Source of the DNA: Zygnema cylindricum
Lineage: Eukaryota > Streptophyta > Zygnematophyceae > Zygnematales > Zygnemataceae
DNA length: 27,715 bases
Assembly: GCA_037447655.1 (NCBI GenBank)
Contig: JBBHKE010003026.1
Span: 1 to 27,715, forward strand
Direction: 5' to 3'
The notes under the pieces were generated by a model that was given only the letters and a program-made list of their open reading frames with translations, was not told the origin of the DNA and searched no databases. Of the stretch, positions 10,058 to 19,179 are shown piece by piece (position 1 is the stretch's first letter; every line of letters starts with the position of its first letter). Made by a program: the position numbers and the translations under genes.

Positions 10058-11100
10058 TTACTCTTTGTAGTGAACTTTAAATTCTTTATCTTGTAAATAA
10101 CAACGCCATTTCACCAATGCATGAACTATTGCAAGTAATTCTTTTTCTTGTGCCGGATAGTTCTTTTCAACATCATTGAATTTCCTGGGCTCAAAATCAA
10201 TAGGATGATTTTTTTTTCTGATTTTTTGACTTATTACTGCACCTAGACCTTTATCAAATGCATCAGTAGTTATCAGAACTTCAAATTCCCCAACAAGATC
10301 AGGATACACGAGTGTAGGGGCAGAGGTCAACTTCCCTTTTAGTTCCTCGAAAACTCTCTTCTGAACTGCTCCCCACACAAACGTCTCTTTCTCCCGAAGT
10401 AAATCTATCAAATATGCGGCGATCACACTGAAGTTCTTGATAAATTTATTGTAATAAGTGGCCAATCCCAAAAATGATCTAACTTTTGTGACATTAGTGG
10501 GTTCCTTCCAACTTTGGATTCCACTAATTTTGGATGGATCTATTTTCACACCCTCTCCACTAACTATATGTCCCAAAAATAATTGTTCACTTTTAAGAAA
10601 ATTAGATTTTGACAATTTTCCTTATAGTTTTCTTTCCCTTAACCTTTCCAACACTATCCTCAAATGAATTACATGTTGTTCCTTAGATTCGCTAGAAATT
10701 ATAATGTCATCTATAAACACTTGAACAAACTCATCTATGGTTCAATAATCTTTGACAAGTAAGCGGTGCATTCAAACCAAATGGCATCACTATCCATTCA
10801 AAATGAGCGACTCTAGTTCTAAAAGCAGTTTTACCAACATCTTCAGTTCTAAATTGCACCTGATTAAAATCACTACGCAGATCAATCAAAGAAAATAATT
10901 TAGCACCTTTCAAACGATCTATCAAATCAAAAATTAAAGGTAACGGATACTTATCCTTCGCTGTAATCTTGTTCACATTGATAACCGACACACATCCTCA
11001 ACGTTCCGTCCTTATTTTTGACGAAGAGAACTGGTGCGACGTACGGTGATTTGCTGGGCTGAATACGTCATTTCTCCAGAAGCTCCTTGATCTATTACTT
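10058..11100 (-). pseudogene. Gypsy RT and RNase H, broken
   Basis: RT fingers and palm at about 11050-10731: [20 protein letters not shown], then FSLIDLRSDFNQVQ with a catalytic Asp, then WIVMPFGLNAP. The second catalytic site reads FIDD at about 10715-10704 in another frame. 10615-10058 then gives GHIVSGEGVKIDPSKI, the connection domain, and the start of RNase H (TTDAFDKGLGAVISQ, then KNYPAQEKELLAIVHAL with the catalytic Glu). The end of RNase H (HIHRKTNVVANPLSR) lies in the next frame at about 9985-9940. At least two frameshifts separate the parts. Confidence 0.75.
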
Positions 11101-11330
11101 TAACTCTTCCCGCTCAAAGAAACAATGCTTATAAATTCCCGTGACATGAGGGTTACATCTTGGTTCCAAGTTAATAACATGTTGTACATCTCGAGAAGGT
11201 GGCCTTCTTGAGGGTAAATCACTTAGAAAAACATCCCGAAATTCAAAAATTAAATTTTTAACAAATACATCAGATGTATTAATGTCAGTTACAAAATCAG
11301 ATTTTTGTTTTTCAAGATTTTTAGTGGTGT

Positions 11331-12072
11331 CTAATTTAGGAATAACATCAATGATAGTGTTTTCTCCCCCCCTTTCATCATAATTGCCTTAGTTACTAAT
11401 AACATAAAATCATGATTTGTTTTATCTTTTAAATGCTTTTTAAATTGTTTAGCAGAAATTAAATCTTCCACTCCCAATTTGGTTATGTTATTAATATGAT
11501 TCCTGTGCAATTTCTTCGACGGTAATGCTTGTAAAACCTTCCAACCATTTTCAGACTTCACTCTCAAAGTGTTAATTTCCCAATTAATTTGAGGGTTATG
11601 TTCTGTTAACCAAGGCTTTCCCAATATTAACTCCTCACTACCCAATTTCATTATTTCACACACAACTTTCATTTTATGACTTGGATATCCACTTCTATTG
11701 TGTCAGTTTGTAAATCTAATGTGGATTATTACCATTTGCCACTTGAACATGCAAAGGTTTTTCCCTTATGAATGTACAAATTTTATTTTCCTCTACAAAC
11801 TTATGTGAAATAAAGCTATGTGTAGCACCTCAATCAACCATAACTCTCAATGGTTTCCTTTCCACTAAAGACTCGAATCTGATCAAACTGTGTTTGGTGT
11901 CATCGTTACTTAACTGTCCTAACATAGGTATGTTGTTAAGTGTTTTATCAGAAGGATTGTTCAAACTAGGAAGTGTAGTTAGCATCATAATAAATTCAGC
12001 TATCCTAGCCTTTCCATTCATTAGCTTGCCCTCCAGCGTTAACTCATTAACATTTAGATCTGGTCGACTCAA
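11331..12072 (-). pseudogene. Gypsy aspartic protease region, broken
   Basis: The frame at 12072-11830 ends in ...LRVMVD followed by TGA (11832-11830) and then GATHSFIS. The stop therefore occupies the serine of the DSGA active-site signature. A later segment, 11672-11331, contains EELILGKPWLTEHNPQI, the usual strand after the protease flap (LGxxWL). The segments are out of frame with one another. The protease is inactive as it stands. Confidence 0.7.
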
Positions 12073-12194
12073 CTGAGGACTTCAAGCAAGTTTTTTTCGT
12101 TTCTTACCTCCCAGGCTTGTTGCTCAGCTAGGTATAATGCAATATCTTATTGAAGACCTTCATTGACATCAACTGTTTTCAGAGATCCTTTATT

Positions 12195-12400
12195 TGTACT
12201 GTCTTTTGCGTAATGATGTGCACCTCTGCATTTAAAACAAGTGCCTTTCTTTTTCGGTTTTGTGCACTCCCTGCTGAAATGTCCCTCCTCTCCACAGTTA
12301 TAACATTTAGTTTTCTTCAGTTGTGCACACTCAGATGCCCTATGACCTCTTTGCTGACAAACAGTGCATGTGGGAATGCTTAGATTGGGTTTCTAAACAT
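12195..12400 (-). pseudogene. Gypsy gag zinc knuckles (three, one degraded)
   Basis: Reading the minus strand gives CTVCQQRGHRASEC (12368-12327) and CYNCGEEGHFSREC (12305-12264), both CX2CX4HX4C nucleocapsid knuckles. A third, starting CFKCRGAHHYAKD, has lost its last Cys. The spacing is regular and without stops, so this is a genuine nucleic-acid-binding tail of gag that no longer connects in frame to the capsid segment. Confidence 0.65.
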
Positions 12401-12542
12401 TAATACTTGGTTTAGGACTCTTTGTATATCCCCCACTATTGTGAAATTTATTTTCTACATTAACACTCTGTCCACCTCTCTGATTTCTTCTGAAGATATT
12501 CTGGCTATTCACCAGACCTTCATTCAGAACCTCTTCCTCAAA

Positions 12543-13417
12543 CTAATCTTCACCCCACTCTGATACTTTATTCAAATTTCCTCTGACTGGTTGAGTTTCA
12601 CGATTATACCCCAACTGATCCTCTAATTCCAATGCCTTATCTTGTAATTCTTTCAAATTAATAAATTTTTGATATTTCAGTTCTAATTTCATTATAGGAT
12701 TCAGATAGTTCAAGAAATGCAACTTTGCCATTTCATAAGTCAAACCTATAACATGAATGCTAGATGAGTCAAACTCCACAATATAATCTTTCACAGGTCC
12801 TGTCTGCTTACAGCTAAGCCACTTTTATCACTTTTTTTCCATTCTGGATTTATAAGTGACAGACAAGAAATGCGATTTGATTGCGGTCTTAAACGCTTCC
12901 CAATCAGCATTATCAGGAATCAAATTAGACCTCCTCTGAGTGTAATACCAAATCTGAGCATCCCCTTTCAGACAACTAACAGCAAAAGAAGTGTAATCAT
13001 CACGATCACAGTTTATAGATTCCAAATAATACTCTATATGAAAAATTGAAGCATCTAACTCATCAATCTTCTTACCATCAAATGATGGTGCTTCACTGAT
13101 AGACAATTTCAGATCCCTTATCTTCTTAGGTCTATCGTTATTATCTTCCCTAAAATTGGCATTCTCTTACTACTCTCACTCTTTTGGTCATTAACATCAT
13201 TTCTGGAGTGAATTAGATTAATTAGTTCATCCAATTTCTTATTTGAAACATTTCTATTTTCTTTAACATTATTCAATTCACTTTTCAACTCAAAAATTGT
13301 TTCATCCACAGCAACAACATAATTATTAAATCTTTTGACCAATTTCATATTACGCTTTTTCAACACATTCAAGGTATTTTCCATTTCTCGTTTCCATACA
13401 GAATTTGCCATTATCAC
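12543..13417 (-). pseudogene. Gypsy gag (capsid region), broken
   Basis: Three consecutive open segments in different frames: 13417-13118, 13106-12828 and 12794-12543. The first is Lys/Asn-rich and looks helical (ELKSELNNVKENRN). The second carries APSFDGKK...IFHIEYYLES and GDAQIWYYTQRR, typical of the retrotransposon gag capsid. The third continues with VKDYIVEFDSSS and LKELQDKALELEDQL. A stop follows before the zinc knuckles. ATG 13417 is the likely original start. Confidence 0.7.
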
Positions 13418-14217
13418 ACAATGAAATCAAGCAATAAAAAAGGTATAATATAATTATCCTAAAGAGTTTGCAACAGATTTGAAGTCCTCACATTTCTCCA
13501 ATCTAAGACTTCCGTTCCTTAACAAATCATTTGAAAGATATCAAAATCTGATAAATCAAATAAACATTAAAAGTGAGTTAGTGAAAAGTCAATTTTCCAA
13601 AATATTGAAATAAAAGGTAAAATGTTACCCCACATATTTTGCAACAGCAAAATAAAAACTCTCAAAGGTGAAATCCCACCACAAATTTTGCAACAGCAAT
13701 ATAAAAAGCAATCAAAGGTAACAATTTAGGGTTTAAAAAGTTTTAAGTTATTTCTAGACTCGTTTGCTCTCGAAAAAGTAAATTGCTCCACTTTCCGTCT
13801 CCTCCATTAGCAAATTTCCCATTTCCCACTACATAAGGATATTTTGTTCTCTAATCCTCACATCCTTCCCCTTCATGGCTTCAAGCCCGCCCTCTACACA
13901 TGAATCATTGCTAGGTGAAGGCAAGTTTGTTTGGCCTCTAGGTAATTGGAGTGAGCTTCAGCAGTGGCTACACTGCCCACCCCGCCTTAGTCTTGAGGAC
14001 CTAAGCACGCCCTACATCTAACCAGCGGCGCCTTAGTCTTGAGGACCTAAGCACGCCCTACATCTAACCAGCGGCCGCTGGCAGTGTAGTCACTTAGTTT
14101 CCCTCTAATCCCCTACCATTTCACATTGTGGTTCTACTGACACAGGTTAGAGCACCCTCACCGGTCACGGCAATCGATTTTCGGGTGAGCAAACTTCTCC
14201 TTGGTTTCTAACCAAAA
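13418..14217 (-). other. Gypsy leader region between primer site and gag
   Basis: About 800 bases without coding capacity. It includes two loosely repeated units of about 50 bp at 13628-13725 (each with TTTTGCAACAGCAA, then TCAAAGGT) and, further upstream in the element, the 46-bp tandem repeat at 13983-14074. Confidence 0.5.
13963..14094. repeat. Exact 46-bp tandem duplication inside an inverted repeat
   Basis: Two exact 46-bp copies, 13983-14028 and 14029-14074, each starting CGCCTTAGTCTTGAGG. The pair is bracketed by a 15-bp inverted repeat with one mismatch: AGTGGCTACACTGCC at 13963-13977 and its complement at 14080-14094. Confidence 0.8.
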
Positions 14218-14228
14218 CTTTGATACCA
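14218..14228 (-). promoter_or_regulatory. Gypsy primer-binding site (initiator tRNA-Met type)
   Basis: The minus strand reads TGGTATCAAAG, close to the common TGGTATCAGAG sequence complementary to the 3' end of initiator tRNA-Met. It lies two bases from the LTR end, as expected. Confidence 0.6.
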
Positions 14229-14230
14229 TA

Positions 14231-14504
14231 TGTAATAGGATTTTCTACCTCTCAGAAAATCCCATTACTTCATCCAATTTCAACCACACATTCCACACAT
14301 TGGAAAATTACACATTCACATTGGAAAGCACTCACATAAAGGAATAAACTTTAAATTAGAAGAAGCTTCTGTCCACATAACATTAGCTATGTCTCTTCCC
14401 CTCGTGGCTCAACCTTTCTTATTAAAGTATTTCCAGTGCTCTCCACTCTTAAATAATTCTATCTCTTAACTACTAAAAAACTTTTTAGTTTGTTAGAGAT
14501 TTCA
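14231..14504 (-). repeat. Gypsy 5' LTR (outer boundary uncertain)
   Basis: Inferred from the adjoining primer site. On the plus strand it begins TGTAATAGG at 14231. A plausible outer end is ...TTTCA at 14504, which on the element's strand gives TG...CA. A TATTTAAG word near 14450 on the minus strand could be its TATA box. No second LTR is present to confirm the limits. Confidence 0.45.
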
Positions 14505-15256
14505 ATGCGAGAATGCCATTGCTCCAATTTGGTTTTAATCGCTCAAGACCAAGATCAGTCAAAATTTCCACAAACTTCTCCAAAGGAAAAGATGTATACT
14601 CTCATTTTAGATTTCACTATTTATCCATCATCGCCCTGGACTAGCCAGGCCAGTGTCAAAGCTCCGTTGAACAGGTTTTTTTTGGGCCAATTATAATCAG
14701 CAAGGACTTAGACTGACCAATGCAAAAGGGTGCGAAATCTCTTACTAACTACGTAGCATTTACTAACCAATCAAACGCTACGTTTCACTACATAACATTT
14801 ACGTACAAAAGTGCGCGCCAAACAAAACGCGACTTCGCACCAACGTGCGTCGCAAAATTCGCACGCGCAACTACCTACGAAATTCCATTAAGTTAAAGTG
14901 ACGTTTCGTACTAAAAATTGTACGAAACAAACCATCGTGTGTACTAAACGACTAAATGTTTCATTAGTACTTTATAAAACGTACACGCAAAATTTCGGTA
15001 CTAATTCGACCCTTAACCCGTTTTAATGATACCCACTTGTTAGTTTGACCCCGCGCTATCACCTAAATACACCCATCGCTATATCTTTTAAATTAAAACT
15101 TGAAATCGCGCAATTCTTTCTCAGATGTCTACCAATTTCATAACTTTATATTCCTATCTTTTAATACTCGTTTACGACCAAGTTCGATTCACTATTACTG
15201 ATACATAGAAGTTGTCAAAAACGATATTATTACTTCAAATGATGTCAATGTGAGAC
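14505..15256. other. Unassigned AT-rich stretch
   Basis: No gene or repeat recognised. Around 14750-14890 there are several CGTAGC/GCTACG and CGCGC words, but no periodic pattern. A 68-codon frame at 14490 has no motif. Confidence 0.4.
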
Positions 15257-15258
15257 TA

Positions 15259-15476
15259 CACCGCTAATCTTTATTAGTGTTAATGTTTTTTTTGCCACTT
15301 AAAACGTCTTTTTTTCTTACTCACATGTCGGATTGTAGATTTGACGGCTGCGATTGAAAAAAAATATTATTAGCTTCCAAATGGTGATTGCCAATTGAAA
15401 ATCCACCATTTGTGTACGGATAAATGATGTTTTTAAGTACCGTAAAAAACTTTTACACTAATAACAATTAGCGGTG
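15259..15476. mobile_element. TA-flanked MITE, 218 bp
   Basis: Terminal inverted repeats of roughly 30 bp with a few mismatches: CACCGCTAATCTTTATTAGT at the left, and the complement of CACCGCTAATTGTTATTAGT at the right, followed on both sides by G and T runs. Both ends abut TA (15257-15258 and 15477-15478), consistent with a Tc1/mariner or Stowaway-like target duplication. An alternative reading that adds the outer CTA would suggest CACTA-type ends, but no 3-bp duplication fits. Confidence 0.65.
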
Positions 15477-15478
15477 TA

Positions 15479-16207
15479 GTGTACACGCTCTAAAGTAGAC
15501 AAACAAATTTGGTGTTAATTGCCAAGATATATATAAATGTTTTATTTTCATTTCACATCGATACACATAATAGTATAACATTAAAAGGCGCTTATAATTT
15601 TATATTAACACTAGTGACAATGGTTGTGACGACGTGTGTTATTGCTTAAAATAATGATGTGTGTCCATATTTTAATCTAGGGGTTTTTTTTTGTCGATTT
15701 CTCCAAAATTGAATTTGCATCCAAAAAATCTCCTAACATATGAAAAAGAGTCGAAATAAATCAACGAAGATATATTAGGATAGTTTATGTGGCGCGGTGG
15801 TCTACTCTTTTATACTTACTAAGGTAATAAACACTTAAAATAATCTTACTGCAAACTAACTAAAAGCTTATTCCGTTGATTTGACGCCCATGCATTGGCT
15901 TTTAATGCATAAAAAAATATGAATGTGGTGAAGCTATCCTAATCTAGACGAATTAGTGTAAAGTAGTGATGCTCACTTGAGAAAAAGAAGCAAGAAACCT
16001 AAAAACAATGAGTTTAGCCAACGCTATTGAGTTTTGTTTTGTATTAAGTAAGATATGAAATACTAAAGGAAGGGTTGACCTATATTCCAATCTTCAATGC
16101 CTTCGTGTGCTTTGCAACATCTATGTACAAAAACCTTTGCATCATAGTTTGAAATTGAGAGTTCCACGATGAGTGAGTGGGAAACTTATTGGAAGGACTT
16201 AGCTATT
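15479..16207. other. Unassigned stretch
   Basis: No coding signal. A weak inverted repeat, TTAGGATAG at 15775-15783 and CTATCCTAA at 15934-15942, encloses 150 bp. It is too short to call an element. Confidence 0.4.
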
Positions 16208-17156
16208 TGTAATACGGTGTCCCTCATTGGGCTACAGAATTCAAGAAGCCTCTGGGTAGATTTTGACTAACCCCCTTTCAACAAGAACTACTATTACCTA
16301 AGCAAACAAATAGACAATCTGAATGCACCTTAGTGCAGCTTGGACTCCCCTGAGTCAACAACAAAAATAATTATTGAAAACGCCAAACCAAGCCATAAGT
16401 TATTAAGTGGCAAAGATGCCAATATATGTACAAGCTTATTGGGAGAGAGGCGGCTACCTCCTCAACCCTCTAAGTCGAAAATCCCTCTCATAATCCCTAT
16501 CTAATGACGTACGAACGAATCAGAAGACTGTTTAGTAGAGAAAGGTACTATGGTCGATGTCCTTTCTGTACGACCAGTGTACTACAAGGCCATGGAGTGG
16601 ACGTTTGTCTCTTTTGGACTTGTCCTCATGCTCTTTGGGATTTTCGCTTCCCAATCGTATCTTGCCACGTGGCGCCACGTCATGTCACGCTCGAAAACCG
16701 GCAAAGGAGCCATTCCGCGATCTTGGCGATGATGTGTGCCGTCGGATCCAAACCGACTTTTAATACTAGCCGTTTAAAACAAATGTCCGGTACATTTGTT
16801 TCTTGTGTAATTCCGTTAATCGGATTAAAGTTCCTAGGCAATGTTTAAATAGTTATCACATCATATAAATCTCAGCAAATTTTCCTAGACTATGGGACAA
16901 CACTAACGGCTACTTTCACGGACGGTAGGTACCGAGATAAAATTTTGGGTCCGTGAAACCTTTTTGGTAAATCTACTACCTTTCCCTTCTTGTCACTTTT
17001 AGACAACCTAGGCAACCATGGCTCCACCTCTCTCACTTTCCTTCAATGACTACAAATAGTATGGGGGCTACAAGGAGGAGGTGGAGAGAGGCTGCCTATG
17101 TTTTCCTTTTTCCATTAAGACCTAGAAAATACCTTCTAAATCTAATGATTTCAACA
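16208..17156 (-). repeat. 3' LTR of copia element M (old)
   Basis: Reverse complement of the copia LTR family seen at 17275 and 18159. On the element's strand it begins TGTTGAAATC at 17156 and ends ...GTATTACA at 16208, about 949 bp. It shares with the other copies the TATTTTCTAGGTCT start, the antisense tRNA-like block (about 16900-16970), the CCACGTGGC segment near 16667 and the hairpins near 16323-16356. It is preceded on its own strand by a polypurine tract and the end of pol, so it is a 3' LTR. The 114-codon frame at 16504 lies in it and is spurious. Confidence 0.85.
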
Positions 17157-17274
17157 CTCCCCTTATTTTTCAGTCTAATTTCAATTTCTCTTTTAATCCA
17201 CGGTTTTCTCCACAATATTTTAACTTAGGAGAGGGCATAGGTTTTGTCATCATTTAAACCACCATTTCCCTTGT
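17157..17274 (-). pseudogene. Copia element M: polypurine tract and pol C-terminus
   Basis: The minus strand aligns with the last ~100 bases of the pol gene of element Y: ATGATGACAAAACCTATGCC matches the MMTKPVP region, then a degraded SPKL...GLK...K.D end. It is followed by AAATAAGGGGAG (polypurine tract) directly at the LTR. It is cut at 17274, where the LTR of element P starts. This shows that P inserted into the RNase H end of M. Confidence 0.8.
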
Positions 17275-18158
17275 TGTAAATCACTAAATTTATAGAGTAT
17301 TTTTTAGGTCTGAATAGCTTGGTAGGAAAAGAAATAAAAAGCGCAGGCAGCCTGCCTCCACTTTTTTCCTTTATCCCCCATGCTTGTTGTAGTCTTTAAA
17401 AGAGAGAGAGAGTAGTGGAGCTATGGGTGCCTCAACACCATAGTTAGGACTAAAGAGGGACATAAGTCACTCTCAACAAAAGGATGGGTTCGGAAAGACT
17501 CGAACCTCCGACCGACATAGCCAGGCGTAGCCGTCAGCTCTAACTGGTCTGTCGTAGGAGTCCGTTAAAATACATAGGGTGTGATAAATACTTAAACCGT
17601 ATTATAATCCTTAATCCGATTGACAGAAATTATGAATGAAAGGTCATAAAAATAGTTAATATATAGTGCGAACATGATCATTCACGAAACAAATGAATCA
17701 GACATATGTTTCGACGGCTAAAAAATTAATGTCGGATTTGATCCGACGGCACACATCGCAGCTGAGATCCCGGAATGGTCACTTTGGCGGTTTTTAGACG
17801 TGGCATAACGTCGTGCCACGTGGAGGGAAATCATTTGGTCGCGAGAATTTCGAGGAACATAAAGACGAGTAAAATATGGTCATGCGTCCACTCAATGGCC
17901 TTGTTTACACAGGCCGTACAGAAAAGACATCGCCCGTATTATCTTTTTGTACTGTATTGTCATTTGATTGGATCGTACTGTAGTTGATAGGGGTTGTGAG
18001 AGGGGATTAGGACTTAGCAAATTTTGGTAGACAATCACCTCTCTCTACGAGAATTTGTATAAATCGGCATATTTGCCACCTCATAACTTATTCGCTAGTT
18101 GGTCGTTTTTTAGTGATTCCTTTTGCTACGGACTCACGGGAGTCCAAGCTGCACAAGG
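17275..18158 (+). repeat. 5' LTR of copia element P, left part
   Basis: Begins TGTAAATCACTAA and aligns along its length with the LTR of Y (ATTTTTTAGGTCTGAATAG, GCAGGCAGCCTGCC, the antisense tRNA-like block at about 17485-17560, CCACGTGG near 17818, a TATA box TGTATAAATC at about 18056). It stops at 18158, where Y begins. The rest of the same LTR resumes at 24593. The two parts total about 1005 bp, against 1041 bp for Y. Confidence 0.85.
17484..17562 (-). other. tRNA-like block in the P LTR, antisense
   Basis: The minus strand contains GTTAGAGC followed about 35 bases later by GGTTCGAGTCT, a near-perfect pol III B box and T-loop sequence. No acceptor stem pairs and the D stem is missing, so it is not a working tRNA gene. 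The equivalent block is present in the LTRs of Y, M and C. Confidence 0.45.
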
Positions 18159-18371
18159 TGTAGAAACTAATGGATTTATTAGTATTTTCTAGGTCTAAAT
18201 AGAAATAGAAAGAAGCCGAGGCAGTCTATCTCTAACTTCTCTCTCCAACTCTCAAACTTGTTGCAGTCACTGAGAAGTTGAAGAGGAAGCTAGAGCCATG
18301 GCTACCTTGGCTATCCTGAAGTTTACGGGAATTTAATACTAGGGTTTATTTATTTAATTAAAAGTTAAGCG

Positions 18372-18452
18372 CCGGCGGCAGGATTTGATCTCTGTACCTA
18401 CCGGCCGGCAGATAGGGATTAGCCGGTAGCCTTAGCCGTTAGGTCTAGCTAT
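18372..18452 (-). other. tRNA-like block in the Y LTR, antisense
   Basis: The minus strand reads CTAGACCTAACGGCTAAGGC (A-box-like), then about 35 bases, then GGTACAGAGATCAAATCC (B-box-like; the last 9 bases fit). It is homologous to the block at 17484-17562 in P, where the B box is better preserved, and repeats at 23765-23845. Confidence 0.4.
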
Positions 18453-19002
18453 CGTGATATGTACTATATAGTTTGATAATGATTTAAAGATGTATACGTA
18501 CGATAAATTCATTTAACTGTTACGGGTTACGGGATACATAGATCCGGTACGGATGCCGGTACGGATTACGAATCAATACCGCGCATTTGTTTCGGAAGTG
18601 AAATAAATACCGCGCATGTATTTATTACGGCTACGATTAAATCTTAATTTAATCGGACGGCCGGAATTAGCGCCGAGATCGCGGAGGAAGATTTCGGCGG
18701 TTTGTGGCCATCGCCACATCGGATGACGCGTGGCGAAATTCCGTTGGATTGTAGAATCTCCGGAGATTATGGCACCGAATCCGGATTTGACATGTGTCGA
18801 CATTTAGGCCATGTCGTACAATGTCCGTACTGAAAGTACACCGGCGGCTGTACTTTTACGTACGGAACTCAATTCTGATTGGTTCCGTACATCAGTAGAT
18901 AGAGTCTGTGAGAGAGATAGGACTTAGAAAAATTAGAAGATAGGACCCTCTCTCCCAGAGAGCTTCTGTACAAAAGGTCAACTTTGACCCTCCATAACTT
19001 AC

Positions 19003-19106
19003 TGCTCAGGGGAGCAAATTCAGAGATTCTTTTTGCTATCGACTCAGGGGAGTCTTGTCTTCACAGGGGTGAAGTTGGTCAGAGTTTTTGCCTGCCAGGG
19101 TGGCAG
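19003..19106 (+). promoter_or_regulatory. Array of four AGGG-type hairpins in R-U5
   Basis: TGCTC-AGGG-GAGCA at 19003-19016, GACTC-AGGG-GAGTC at 19041-19054, CTTCAC-AGGG-GTGAAG at 19059-19074, and CTGCC-AGGGT-GGCAG at 19092-19106. All are perfect stems with a G-rich loop. They would lie in the 5' end of the genomic RNA. The second and third are kept in P and M with altered but still mostly paired stems. Confidence 0.6.
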
Positions 19107-19179
19107 TTATTTTTGCTTAAACACAAAGGGGTCAGGATTATCCTAGAGGCTTCTTGGAAGCTGTCCACTCTGAGGACTT

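Larger units (their letters stand above)
9161..14504 (-). mobile_element. Degenerate, 3'-truncated Ty3/gypsy retrotransposon
   Basis: On the minus strand the order is LTR, primer site, leader, gag, zinc knuckles, protease, RT, RNase H, integrase. Integrase following RNase H is the Ty3/gypsy order. Each domain is broken by stops or frameshifts, and the integrase ends abruptly at 9161 with no 3' LTR in the window. The element is old and inactive. It may be interrupted or deleted at its 3' side; the hAT MITE at 8343 lies outside it. Confidence 0.8.

Noticed and set aside
13983-14074. CRISPR-like direct repeats
   Set aside because: Only two adjoining copies without spacers, inside a eukaryotic retrotransposon leader.
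16504-16848. A 114-codon gene rich in Cys
   Set aside because: It lies wholly inside the reversed LTR of element M, and related LTRs do not keep the frame.
17484-17562. A functional tRNA gene on the minus strand
   Set aside because: The B box is good, but there is no acceptor stem and no paired D stem, and the block lies in an LTR at a position shared with other copies.
18573-18803. A 76-codon minus-strand gene present twice (also 23966-24196)
   Set aside because: Its duplication simply reflects the two LTRs of one element; the diverged P and M LTRs do not preserve it.
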